From NCBI GenBank assembly GCA_964540965.1, contig CAZIOT010000003.1:186001-250000 (forward strand): a stretch of 64,000 bases of DNA, given 5' to 3'. Of this stretch, positions 17,765-25,760 are shown in pieces. Each line of letters begins with the position of its first letter. Position 1 is the stretch's first letter. The position numbers were made by a program, and so were the translations under genes. The notes beneath the pieces are model-generated. The model was not told the origin of the DNA and searched no databases. It was given only the letters and a program-made list of their open reading frames with translations. This stretch comes from JADYZU01 sp964540965 (GTDB taxonomy: Bacteria > Pseudomonadota > Alphaproteobacteria > Rhodobacterales > Rhodobacteraceae).

Positions 17765-18388
17765 ATGGACTGGCGGCTTGGCCTTGCCATGCTGGGCGCG
17801 ATCCCGCTTCTGGCAATGGCATTTCAGGGACTGACGCAACTGCTGCCGCCGCTTGCGGGCTATGGCATGGGCCTTTGCCTTTACTGGCTGGTGATCGGCA
17901 CTGCCGTGCTCCTGACCACGACGCCCTCTGACCGCGCCGCGCTGATGGTGCTCCGGATGCCGGGGCGCGGGCTGGTGCTGCTGGGACTGCTGCCGGTGGT
18001 GGCCTTGGGCTGGGTCGCGCTTGGCACGCTGCAATCGGTGTCGCTGCCGGTGGTGGCCTTCCTGCTGATCGCCGCCGCGGCTCTGGTCAACGGCACGCTC
18101 GAGGAGCTGTTCTGGCGCGGCGCCATCCTGCCCCGCCCCGACCGCGAGGGGATTGCCGTCGCCCTGGCCCTGTTCGTCGCCTTGCATGTCGCGCTCCTCT
18201 TCGCCCAAGGCATCACCCTGCGCGGCGGGCCGCTGGCCTTGCTGGGCGGCGCGCTGGTTCTGGGGGCGATCTGGATGGCGATGCGGCTGCGCAGCGGCAC
18301 TGTCGGCGCCGGCATGGCCGGCCATGTCGCGGTCAACCTGTTCGCCTTCACCGATCTGGTGGCGCTGAACTGGCCGGCGGCAAGCTAG
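17765..18388 (+). CDS. CPBP family intramembrane glutamic-type endopeptidase
   Basis: A 207-residue membrane protein with about six hydrophobic segments. The three signature motifs of the CAAX-protease and bacteriocin-processing (CPBP/Abi) family are present in order: EELFWR (motif 1, EExxxR), FVALH (motif 2, FxxxH) and HVAVN (motif 3, HxxxN). It is therefore predicted to be catalytically competent. It directly follows the universal stress protein gene and is probably co-translated with it. The substrate is unknown. Confidence 0.83.
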   Translation: MDWRLGLAMLGAIPLLAMAFQGLTQLLPPLAGYGMGLCLYWLVIGTAVLLTTTPSDRAALMVLRMPGRGLVLLGLLPVVALGWVALGTLQSVSLPVVAFLLIAAAALVNGTLEELFWRGAILPRPDREGIAVALALFVALHVALLFAQGITLRGGPLALLGGALVLGAIWMAMRLRSGTVGAGMAGHVAVNLFAFTDLVALNWPAAS

Positions 18389-18511
18389 GCCGGGCCATTT
18401 GACGTGGGGTCAACGCCATGTCGCAACCGCATGGCGCCCATGCCGAATACGGTCTTTTCGCAGGCGCAGCATGGGTCCATATCCGCCGCGGGGGAGAGCA
18501 AGGAGCACAAG

Positions 18512-18688
18512 ATGTTCAACCGCCCGATGACCGCCACAACCCGCGCCGCCGCCCTGCCGGTGCCCGGACTTGACTACTTCGCCGAAGTGCCCGCGCAGGT
18601 CCCGGCCGCCGCCGATGCGCCCGCCAGCGAAAGGCCCGAGGACGCGCCGCACGCCGCGCTTGACCAGATGTTCGGCTATTACGCCTGA
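18512..18688 (+). CDS. Small conserved protein of unknown function (58 aa)
   Basis: A 58-residue protein with a strong AAGGAG ribosome site 6-7 bases before ATG 18512. The N-terminus is basic and Ala/Pro-rich and the C-terminus is DQMFGYYA, with LDYFAEVPAQ in the middle. I recall similar short proteins upstream of the NifU-like gene in Rhodobacterales, but no function. It has no membrane segment or metal motif. The protein-like end motifs and good ribosome site argue it is real. Confidence 0.65.
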   Translation: MFNRPMTATTRAAALPVPGLDYFAEVPAQVPAAADAPASERPEDAPHAALDQMFGYYA

Positions 18689-18855
18689 GGCGCCGCACCC
18701 GTCACGACGCCAGACCGGCACCCGCCTGCGGCAACACGTCGCCGCGCGGGTGGCGGCTCTGGCCCCTTTCCGGCCGGTTTAGAACCGTTCCAAACCTTGA
18801 CTGGACCCGCCACAAGGCGCATATCTGATGCCCGAGGGAAAAAGGCAGGAAAGCC

Positions 18856-19416
18856 ATGTTCATCCAGACCGAATCCACGCCCAACCCGGCCACGCTGAAA
18901 TTCCTGCCCGGTCTGACCGTGCTTGATGCCGGCACCGCCGACTTCCCCACTGCCGACAGCGCAACCCGCTCGCCCCTCGCCCGGCGCATCTTCGCCAGCG
19001 GCGGCGTCGCCGGCGTGTTCCTCGGCCATGATTTCGTCACGGTGACCAAGGCCGCGGATGTGGAATGGGACCATATCAAGCCGGCGATCCTTGGCGCGGT
19101 GATGGAGCATTTCCAGTCCGGCCAGCCCGCCATCGAGGGCGAGGCCGCCGCCGCCCACGAAGCCGCCACCTCGGGCGAGGATGAGGGGATCGTGAAGCAG
19201 ATCAAGGAGTTGCTTGACACCCGCGTGCGGCCCGCCGTGGCGCAGGATGGCGGCGACATCACCTTCCACGGCTTTGACCGCGGCGTCGTCTATCTCAACA
19301 TGAAGGGGTCCTGCGCGGGCTGCCCGTCCTCGACCCTGACGCTGAAGATGGGGATCGAGAACCTGCTGCGCCACTACATCCCCGAGGTGGTCGAGGTCCG
19401 GCCCGTCGCCGCGTAA
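18856..19416 (+). CDS. NifU-like Fe-S carrier protein (NfuA type)
   Basis: A 186-residue protein with an N-terminal Nfu_N domain (MFIQTESTPNPATLKFLPG) and a C-terminal NifU domain that holds the CxxC cluster ligand pair (CAGCPSS, Cys near residues 154 and 157). It carries [4Fe-4S] clusters to apo-enzymes in the cytosol. The start is ATG 18856 with an AGGAAAG site. The next genes are tsaB and rimI, 19 bases downstream. Confidence 0.93.
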   Translation: MFIQTESTPNPATLKFLPGLTVLDAGTADFPTADSATRSPLARRIFASGGVAGVFLGHDFVTVTKAADVEWDHIKPAILGAVMEHFQSGQPAIEGEAAAAHEAATSGEDEGIVKQIKELLDTRVRPAVAQDGGDITFHGFDRGVVYLNMKGSCAGCPSSTLTLKMGIENLLRHYIPEVVEVRPVAA

Positions 19417-19435
19417 CGCTTTCGCCGCCTGATCC

Positions 19436-20035
19436 GTGACGCTGATCCTTGCCCTTGACGCATCGGCCGCGCATTGCGCGGCCGCTTTGCTGTGGCACGA
19501 CCGCTGCCTGACCCGGGTCGAGCCGATGACCACCGGCCAGACCGAACGGCTGGCGCCGATGATCGCCGACCTGCTGGCCGAGGGCGGGACCGATTGGAGC
19601 AACCTCACCGCCCTTGCCGTCGGCACCGGCCCCGGCAATTTCACCGGCACCCGCATCGCCGTGGCCTTTGCCCGCGGCGTCGCTCTGGCGCGCGGCATCC
19701 CGGCCATCGGCATCACCGGATTCGACAGCATCGCGCAGGCGGCGGGGCGGCAACCGCCGTTCTGGGCGGTGATCGCCGCCACCCGCGGCCAGATCTATGC
19801 GCAACGCTTCGGCGATGGGCCCGCCACCCCGGTCATCCTTGAGGAGGCCGCCGTCGCCACGCTGGACGCGCCGGTAATCCGCCAGTCCGACCTGACCGCC
19901 GCCGCGCTGATTGCCGCCACCGCACGCGCCTGCCTGCCGCGCCTGGCCGCGCCGCAGCCCCGCCCGACGCCGCTGTATCTGCGCGGTGCCGATGCCGCGC
20001 CGATGCGCGATCCGCCGCCGCGGATCCTGCCGTGA
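19436..20035 (+). CDS. tsaB: tRNA threonylcarbamoyladenosine biosynthesis protein TsaB
   Basis: A 199-residue ASKHA-fold protein, the scaffold partner of TsaD and TsaE in making t6A at position 37 of ANN-decoding tRNAs. Signature segments are LILALDASAAHCAAAL and the glycine-rich GTGPGNFTGTRI motif. The start codon is GTG at 19436. Its stop overlaps the rimI start by four bases (GTGA), a pairing also found in other proteobacteria. Confidence 0.93.
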   Translation: MTLILALDASAAHCAAALLWHDRCLTRVEPMTTGQTERLAPMIADLLAEGGTDWSNLTALAVGTGPGNFTGTRIAVAFARGVALARGIPAIGITGFDSIAQAAGRQPPFWAVIAATRGQIYAQRFGDGPATPVILEEAAVATLDAPVIRQSDLTAAALIAATARACLPRLAAPQPRPTPLYLRGADAAPMRDPPPRILP

Positions 20036-20472
20036 CGCCCGAAGCCCTTGCCGCCACCCATGCCGCGGCCTTCACCGTCGACCGGCCGTGGAGTGCGGCC
20101 GAACTGGCCGCCCTCCTCGCCCTGCCCGGCACGATCCTGACCGGCGACACCCGCAGTTTCGTCCTGGGCCGCGTCACGCTGGACGAGGCCGAAGTCCTGA
20201 TCATCGCCACAAGGCCCGAAGCGCGCCGGCAGGGTCTGGCCCGCGCCCGCCTTGCCGGTTTCGAGGACGCGGCGGCCGCGGCCGGCGCGACATCGGTGTT
20301 CCTTGAAGTCGCCGCCGACAACACCGCCGCCATCGCGCTTTATCTTGGCGCGGGCTATGCCCGGATCGGGCGGCGGCGCGCATATTACCACCGCGCCAAC
20401 GGCACCGCCGTTGATGCCCTTGTCCTGCGCAAGGCCATCATCCTGCGGCAGCCGAACAAAGATTCCAGTTGA
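20032..20472 (+). CDS. rimI: GNAT N-acetyltransferase, RimI-like
   Basis: A 146-residue GNAT-fold acetyltransferase. Motif A, which binds acetyl-CoA, is seen as IATRPEARRQGLARARL, and the C-terminal EVAADNTAAIALYLGAGY block is typical of RimI, the acetylase of ribosomal protein S18. The start is GTG 20032, overlapping the tsaB stop. The tsaB-rimI pairing supports the RimI assignment, although related GNATs with other substrates look alike. A terminator-like hairpin follows. Confidence 0.88.
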   Translation: MTPEALAATHAAAFTVDRPWSAAELAALLALPGTILTGDTRSFVLGRVTLDEAEVLIIATRPEARRQGLARARLAGFEDAAAAAGATSVFLEVAADNTAAIALYLGAGYARIGRRRAYYHRANGTAVDALVLRKAIILRQPNKDSS

Positions 20473-20515
20473 CCGCATCCGGACGCCATTGCCTTATCGG
20501 GCCATGATCCGGCAA

Positions 20516-20543
20516 AAGACCGGCTCTGTACGGGGCCGGTCTT
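20516..20543. terminator. Hairpin between rimI and the ABC operon
   Basis: A 9-bp perfect stem (AAGACCGGC at 20516-20524 with GCCGGTCTT at 20535-20543) and a 10-base loop. Four A residues on the left side give a T-run on the minus strand only, so on the plus strand it is terminator-like without a good U-tract. Confidence 0.5.
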
Positions 20544-20577
20544 GCCGCGCCCCCAAAGACTGTATCGGGAGAGACCT

Positions 20578-21573
20578 ATGACCGTGAAATCGACCTACTT
20601 CGGCGCCGCCGCCGCGCTGGCCCTTGTTGCCGGTGCCGCCGCCGCCGACCCGGCCGTGATCTATGACCTTGGCGGCAAGTTCGACAAATCCTTCAACGAA
20701 TCGTCCTACAACGGCGCCCAGCGCTGGGCCGACGAAACCGGCAGCGCCTTTGCCGAGGTCGAGCTGCAATCGGATGCGCAGCGCGAACAGGCGATCCGCC
20801 GCTTTGCCGATGAAGGCTACAACCCGATCATCATGGCCGGCTTCATGAACGCGACGCCGCTGGCCACCATCGCGCCGGAATATCCCGACACCACCTTTGT
20901 CATCATCGACGCCGTGGTCGATGCGCCGAACGTCCGTTCGGTCGTGTTCAACGAACACGAAGGGTCGTATCTGGTCGGCATGCTGGCGGCCATGGCCTCG
21001 GAATCGGGCACCGTCGGCTTTGTCGGCGGCATGGACATCCCGCTGATCCGCAAGTTCGGCTGCGGCTATGCCCAGGGCGTGCTGGCGGCGAACCCCGATG
21101 CCACCGTCATCGCCAACTTCACCGGCACCACGCCCGCGGCGTGGAACGATCCGGTCAAGGGGTCGGAACTGACGCTGGCGCAGATCACGCAAGGAGCCGA
21201 TGTGGTCTATGCCGCGGCCGGCGCGACCGGCGTGGGCGTGCTGCAGACCGCGGCCGACCAGGGCATCTATTCGATCGGCGTCGATGCCAACCAGAACTAC
21301 ATGCACCCCGGCTCGGTCCTGACCTCGATGCTCAAGCGCGTCGACAACGCGGTGTATGAAGCGATGCTGGCCGGCCCCGAAGTGGCCACCGGCCTGCAGG
21401 TCATGGGCATCGCCAATGGCGGCGTCGGCTATGCGCTGGACGAATTCAACGCCGAACTGATCACGCCCGAGATGCAGGCCGCCGTCGACGCCGCCGCGGC
21501 CGAAATCGCCGCCGGCACGCTGGCCGTCCACGACTACTCCACCGACGAGACCTGCCCCGCGATCACGTTCTGA
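20578..21573 (+). CDS. BMP family ABC transporter substrate-binding protein
   Basis: A 331-residue periplasmic protein with a signal peptide (residues 1-22, ending AGAAAADP) and the BMP/PnrA-like domain: VIYDLGGKFDKSFNESSY near the start and MGIANGGVGYALDEFN near the end. BMP-type binding proteins capture purine nucleosides or related compounds for import. The ATG at 20578 has GGGAGAG before it. It heads the operon with an ATPase and two permeases; a strong hairpin just downstream would allow more of this subunit than of the membrane parts. Confidence 0.92.
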   Translation: MTVKSTYFGAAAALALVAGAAAADPAVIYDLGGKFDKSFNESSYNGAQRWADETGSAFAEVELQSDAQREQAIRRFADEGYNPIIMAGFMNATPLATIAPEYPDTTFVIIDAVVDAPNVRSVVFNEHEGSYLVGMLAAMASESGTVGFVGGMDIPLIRKFGCGYAQGVLAANPDATVIANFTGTTPAAWNDPVKGSELTLAQITQGADVVYAAAGATGVGVLQTAADQGIYSIGVDANQNYMHPGSVLTSMLKRVDNAVYEAMLAGPEVATGLQVMGIANGGVGYALDEFNAELITPEMQAAVDAAAAEIAAGTLAVHDYSTDETCPAITF

Positions 21574-21596
21574 TCCGCGAACCACGACAGACCGGA

Positions 21597-21623
21597 GGGC
21601 CGCAGCCGGCAACGGCGCGGCCC
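21597..21623 (+). terminator. Strong hairpin with GNRA tetraloop after the binding-protein gene
   Basis: GGGCCGC (21597-21603), one bulged A, GCCG, loop GCAA, CGGC, then GCGGCCC (21617-21623): eleven base pairs closed by a GNRA tetraloop, followed by TTTCC. It lies 24 bases after the binding-protein stop and inside the operon, so it is likely an attenuator or RNA 3'-end stabiliser rather than a full terminator. Confidence 0.6.
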
Positions 21624-21658
21624 TTTCCGCAAGCAGAAAAGACCGACAGGGATATGAC

Positions 21659-21952
21659 ATGAGCCTGGGACGCGCCTGTGCCCTGATCGCCGTGGCGGCA
21701 ACGCCGGCGCTGGCCGAGACCATCCGGTTCGAGGCCGACGACAGCATACTGATCGTCCGTGGCCGGCAGTCGGGCACAATCGCCCGTTTGGAATTTCTTG
21801 CCGAAGGCGACGGTCGCATCCAGTGCGTCGCGCTTGATGCCGCGGGCAAGCCGCTTGCGGTCGAAACCACCTTTGCCGACCTTGGCGTGATCCTCTTCGA
21901 CGACCTGTCCGTCGCGGATGTCGCCAATGTCGTCTGCCAGCCTCGCGAGTGA
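21659..21952 (+). CDS. Small secreted protein of unknown function inside the BMP ABC operon
   Basis: A 97-residue protein with a clear signal peptide (residues 1-19, cleavage after TPALA) and a mature part of about 78 residues predicted to be beta-rich (TIRFEADDSILIVRG, LEFLAEGDGRIQC), with two Cys (in RIQCVAL and at NVVCQPRE) that could form a disulfide. It is placed between the binding-protein gene and the ATPase gene, with only 7 bases to the ATPase start. I do not recognise the family. Position suggests an accessory periplasmic factor of the importer, but this is inference. Confidence 0.7.
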   Translation: MSLGRACALIAVAATPALAETIRFEADDSILIVRGRQSGTIARLEFLAEGDGRIQCVALDAAGKPLAVETTFADLGVILFDDLSVADVANVVCQPRE

Positions 21953-21959
21953 GAAAAGC

Positions 21960-23495
21960 ATGACCGCCCCAGCCATTGAACTGAAGGGCATTTCCAAGGC
22001 GTTCGGCCCGGTTCAGGCCAACAAGGACATTTCCATCCGGGTGATGCCGGGCACGATCCACGGCATCATCGGGGAAAACGGCGCCGGCAAATCGACGCTG
22101 ATGTCGATCCTTTATGGCTTTTACCGCGCCGACGCCGGCGAAATCTGGATCAACGGCCAGCACACCCAGATCCCCGACAGCCAGGCCGCGATCCGCGCCG
22201 GCATCGGCATGGTGTTCCAGCATTTCAAGCTGGTCGAGAATTTCACCGTGCTGGAAAACGTCGTGCTGGGCGCCGAGGAAGGCGCGCTTCTGCGCCCGTC
22301 GCTCGCCCGTGCGCGGGCCGAGCTTGAGCGGCTGGCCCGGGAATACGAATTGCAGGTCGATCCCGACGCGGTGATCGAGGAGATCGGCGTCGGCATGCAG
22401 CAGCGGGTCGAGATCCTCAAGGCGCTGTATCGCAAGGCCGATATCCTGATCCTGGACGAACCCACCGGCGTCCTGACGCCGGCCGAGGCCGACCACCTGT
22501 TCCGCATCCTCCGCAACCTGCGCGATCAGGGAAAGACGATCATCCTCATCACCCACAAGCTGCGCGAGATCATGGAGATCACCGAGGAAGTGTCGGTGAT
22601 GCGCCGGGGCCAGATGGTGGCAACGGTAAAGACCGCCGAAACCTCGCCCCCCGAACTGGCCGAACTGATGGTCGGGCGCAAGGTTCTGCTGCATGTCGAA
22701 AAGGCCGCGGCCCGTCCGGGCGAGGTGCTGCTTGCGGTCCGCGACCTTGCGGTGACCGACGCCAAGGGCGTGCAGCGCCTGCGCGGCATTTCCTTCGACC
22801 TGCGCGCGGGCGAGATTCTGGGCATCGCCGGGGTGGCGGGCAACGGCCAGTCGGAACTTCTTGAAATCCTTGGCGGCATGATGAAGGCCACCGGCGGGTC
22901 GGTGACGGTCAAGGGCCAGCCGCTCGACCTCACCGGGCATGACGCCAACGGCCGCGCGCGGCGCCAGATCGGCATCGGCCATGTCCCCGAGGACCGCCAG
23001 GCCGAGGGCCTGATCATGGAATTTGCCGCCTGGGAAAACGCCATCTTCGGCTATCACGATGCGCCGGAATACCAGAAGAACCGCCTGCTGATGGACAATG
23101 CCGCGATCCGCAGCGACGCGGCGGGCAAGATGCAGCGTTTCGACGTGCGCCCGCCCGATCCGGAACTCAAGGCCAAGTCGTTTTCCGGCGGCAACCAGCA
23201 GAAGATCGTCGTCGCCCGCGAAATCGAACGGCACCCAGACATCCTGCTGGTCGGCCAGCCGACCCGCGGCGTCGACATCGGCGCCATCGAATTCATCCAC
23301 AAGCAGATCGTCGCCCTGCGCGATCAGGGCAAGGCGATCCTGCTGGTCTCGGTCGAACTGGACGAGATCATGAGCCTGTCCGACCGCGTCGCCGTCATGT
23401 TCGACGGCCGCATCATGGGCGAACGCGACCCCAAGGCCACCAATGCCGGCGAACTGGGGCTTTTGATGGCCGGCGTGACCGGAGAGGCCGCGTGA
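21960..23495 (+). CDS. ABC transporter ATP-binding protein, double ATPase (BMP/nucleoside-type)
   Basis: A 511-residue protein with two ABC ATPase domains in tandem, as in sugar and nucleoside importers (YufO/NupA/RbsA type). The first domain has Walker A GENGAGKST and the switch LITHKLREI. The second has the degenerate loop GVAGNGQSE and the signature FSGGNQQK. Walker B of the first domain is LILDEPTGVL. The start at MTAPAIELKGISKAFG follows a GAGAAAAG site. The stop overlaps the start of the permease gene, so subunits are translationally coupled. Confidence 0.94.
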   Translation: MTAPAIELKGISKAFGPVQANKDISIRVMPGTIHGIIGENGAGKSTLMSILYGFYRADAGEIWINGQHTQIPDSQAAIRAGIGMVFQHFKLVENFTVLENVVLGAEEGALLRPSLARARAELERLAREYELQVDPDAVIEEIGVGMQQRVEILKALYRKADILILDEPTGVLTPAEADHLFRILRNLRDQGKTIILITHKLREIMEITEEVSVMRRGQMVATVKTAETSPPELAELMVGRKVLLHVEKAAARPGEVLLAVRDLAVTDAKGVQRLRGISFDLRAGEILGIAGVAGNGQSELLEILGGMMKATGGSVTVKGQPLDLTGHDANGRARRQIGIGHVPEDRQAEGLIMEFAAWENAIFGYHDAPEYQKNRLLMDNAAIRSDAAGKMQRFDVRPPDPELKAKSFSGGNQQKIVVAREIERHPDILLVGQPTRGVDIGAIEFIHKQIVALRDQGKAILLVSVELDEIMSLSDRVAVMFDGRIMGERDPKATNAGELGLLMAGVTGEAA

Positions 23496-24613
23496 TGACC
23501 AAGCTTCCGAACTGGGCCGATGTGGTCCTGATCCCGCTGATCTCGATCCTTCTCGCGCTGATCCTGTCCGGCGTCGTCATCGCCGCCATCGGGGAAAACC
23601 CGCTGCGCGCGCTGGCGATCATGGTTGACGGCGCCTTCGGCAATTCGGCGAATTTCGGCTATACGCTGTATTACGCGACGAATTTCATCTTCACCGGCCT
23701 TTGCGTCGCCATCGCCTTTCACGCAAAGCTGTTCAACATCGGGGCCGAGGGGCAGGCGACGCTGGGTGGCCTTGGCGTGGCGCTGGTCTGCCTCTACATC
23801 CCCTGGCCGCACTGGACCGTGGCACTGGTCGCGGCAACCATCGCCGCCATGGCCTTTGGCGCCGCCTGGGCCGCGATCCCGGCCTGGCTGCAGGTCAAGC
23901 GCGGCAGCCATATCGTCATCACCACGATCATGTTCAACGCCATCGCCGCGGCGCTGCTGAACTACCTGCTGGTCAATGTCATCAACCTGAAAGGGTCGAT
24001 GGACACCGCCACGGCGCCTTTCCCGGCCACGACGCATCTGCCGAACCTGGCCGACATCCTCGGGCTGATCGGCATTCCCTTTGCCCGCACCTCGCCGGCC
24101 AACATCGCCCTGCTGATCGCGCTTGCCGCCGCGGTCATCGTCTGGGCGGTGATCTGGCGGACGCGGCTGGGATACGAGCTGCGCGCCTTTGGCCATTCGG
24201 ATTCGGCGGCGCGCTATGCCGGGATCGACGCCTTCCGCATCACCATGATCGTCATGCTCGCCTCGGGCGCGCTGGCGGGCCTGCTGGCCATCAACAAGGT
24301 GATGGGCGAGGGCGAGCGGCTGGTCATGGGCGCGGTCGAGGGCGCCGGTTTCATCGGCATTGCCGTGGCGCTGATGGGGCGCAACCATCCGGTCGGCGTG
24401 GTGCTGGCCTCGCTTCTGTTCGGGGCGCTGACCCAGGGCGGCCAGATCCTCAGCCAGAATCAGGAAACCTCGATTCCGGTGGAACTGGTCGTCGTCATCC
24501 AGGCGCTGGTCATCATGTTCACCGGCGCGCTCGACAACATGGTACGGGCGCCGCTGACGCGGCTGTTCTGGTTGTTCCGGCGACCGCCGGCCACCGGCAA
24601 GGCGGGGGAATAG
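23495..24613 (+). CDS. ABC transporter permease 1 (BMP/nucleoside-type, YufP-like)
   Basis: A 372-residue membrane protein of the BPD_transp_2 family with about nine to ten segments and the motif GRNHPVGVVLASLLFGAL near the C-terminus. Together with the next gene it forms the channel of the importer. The ATG at 23495 overlaps the ATPase stop codon and is 7 bases behind GGAGAGG; a GTG three bases earlier (23492) is an alternative start. Confidence 0.93.
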   Translation: MTKLPNWADVVLIPLISILLALILSGVVIAAIGENPLRALAIMVDGAFGNSANFGYTLYYATNFIFTGLCVAIAFHAKLFNIGAEGQATLGGLGVALVCLYIPWPHWTVALVAATIAAMAFGAAWAAIPAWLQVKRGSHIVITTIMFNAIAAALLNYLLVNVINLKGSMDTATAPFPATTHLPNLADILGLIGIPFARTSPANIALLIALAAAVIVWAVIWRTRLGYELRAFGHSDSAARYAGIDAFRITMIVMLASGALAGLLAINKVMGEGERLVMGAVEGAGFIGIAVALMGRNHPVGVVLASLLFGALTQGGQILSQNQETSIPVELVVVIQALVIMFTGALDNMVRAPLTRLFWLFRRPPATGKAGE

Positions 24614-24616
24614 GCC

Positions 24617-25597
24617 ATGGATTTCCTGACCATCCTCCTCATCCTCGATTCGACGCTGCGGCTGGCGACGCCGCTGCTGCTTGCCTGCCTTGCGGGGCTC
24701 TTTTCCGAACGCGCCGGGGTGTTCGACATCGGCCTTGAGGGCAAGATGCTGATGGCGGCCTTTGTCGCCGCCGCCGTCGCCTATGGCACCGGATCCGCCT
24801 GGATCGGGCTGTTCGCGGCGATCCTGTCGTCGCTGGTCCTGTCCGGCCTGCACGGGCTTGCCGCCATCGTGTTCAAGGGCAACCAGCTGATTTCCGGGGT
24901 GGCGCTGAACTTTCTTGCCGCCGGGCTGACCGTCCTCATCTCGAACGCCCTGTTCGCACAGGGCGGACGGACGCCGCAGATCCCGGCCGAGGCACGGTTC
25001 AACCCGATCATCCTGCCCGGCGCCCTGACACGGGTGCGCGACATCGCGCAGGCCGATCCGCCGCTACAGATCTGGTCGGAACTGATCTCGGGCCATTCGA
25101 TCATCGTGCCCTTTACCCTGCTCCTGGTGCCGCTGTCGTGGTGGGTGCTCTATCGCACCCGCTTTGGCCTGCGGCTGCGCGCGGTGGGCGAGAATCCGGC
25201 CGCCGTCGATACCGCCGGCGTCTCGGTGGTGCGGCTGCGCTGGGCGGCATTGGCCATTGGTGGCGTGCTGTGCGGCGTGGCGGGGGCGTATCTGTCGACC
25301 GCGCTGCAGGCCGGTTTCGTCAAGAACATGACCGCCGACCGCGGCTATCTTGCGCTCGCCGCGCTGATCTTTGCCAAATGGAAGCCGTGGCCCGCGCTTT
25401 GGGCCTGCCTGCTGTTCGGCTTCCTGCAGGCGCTCGAGGCGCAGAACGCGGTGGTCAACCGGATGATCGGGTTCACCCTGCCGTCGCAGTTCTATTCCGC
25501 CCTGCCCTTCGCGCTGACCGTCATCATCCTTGCCGGTCTGGGCGGCAAGACCACGCCACCGCGCGCCGGCGGCGAGCCCTATATCAAGGAACGCTAA
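24617..25597 (+). CDS. ABC transporter permease 2 (BMP/nucleoside-type, YufQ-like)
   Basis: A 326-residue BPD_transp_2 permease, the partner of the previous gene, starting 3 bases after its stop. It carries the family segments ERAGVFDIGLEGKML and TRFGLRLRAVGENPAAVDTAG. About eight to nine membrane segments are visible. It ends the operon; a GC-rich perfect hairpin follows at 25604-25627. Confidence 0.93.
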   Translation: MDFLTILLILDSTLRLATPLLLACLAGLFSERAGVFDIGLEGKMLMAAFVAAAVAYGTGSAWIGLFAAILSSLVLSGLHGLAAIVFKGNQLISGVALNFLAAGLTVLISNALFAQGGRTPQIPAEARFNPIILPGALTRVRDIAQADPPLQIWSELISGHSIIVPFTLLLVPLSWWVLYRTRFGLRLRAVGENPAAVDTAGVSVVRLRWAALAIGGVLCGVAGAYLSTALQAGFVKNMTADRGYLALAALIFAKWKPWPALWACLLFGFLQALEAQNAVVNRMIGFTLPSQFYSALPFALTVIILAGLGGKTTPPRAGGEPYIKER

Positions 25598-25603
25598 GCG
25601 GGC

Positions 25604-25627
25604 CGGCCGGAACCACGGTTCCGGCCG
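25604..25627 (+). terminator. Operon-end hairpin
   Basis: CGGCCGGAAC (25604-25613) pairs with GTTCCGGCCG (25618-25627) around the loop CACG, ten base pairs. It starts 6 bases after the last permease stop. No U-run follows, so termination may be weak or factor-assisted. Confidence 0.55.
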
Positions 25628-25760
25628 CATCCGCCCATCGCGCCGCGAAAGGGTGATGTGCAGGACACGACCCCAACTGGACTCATGACATCATGCCGCT
25701 GAGGGTGGAAATCGGGCCCGTCGCGTGATTCAGTCGGTCTAGCCAGCCGAAGGGCCGCCG

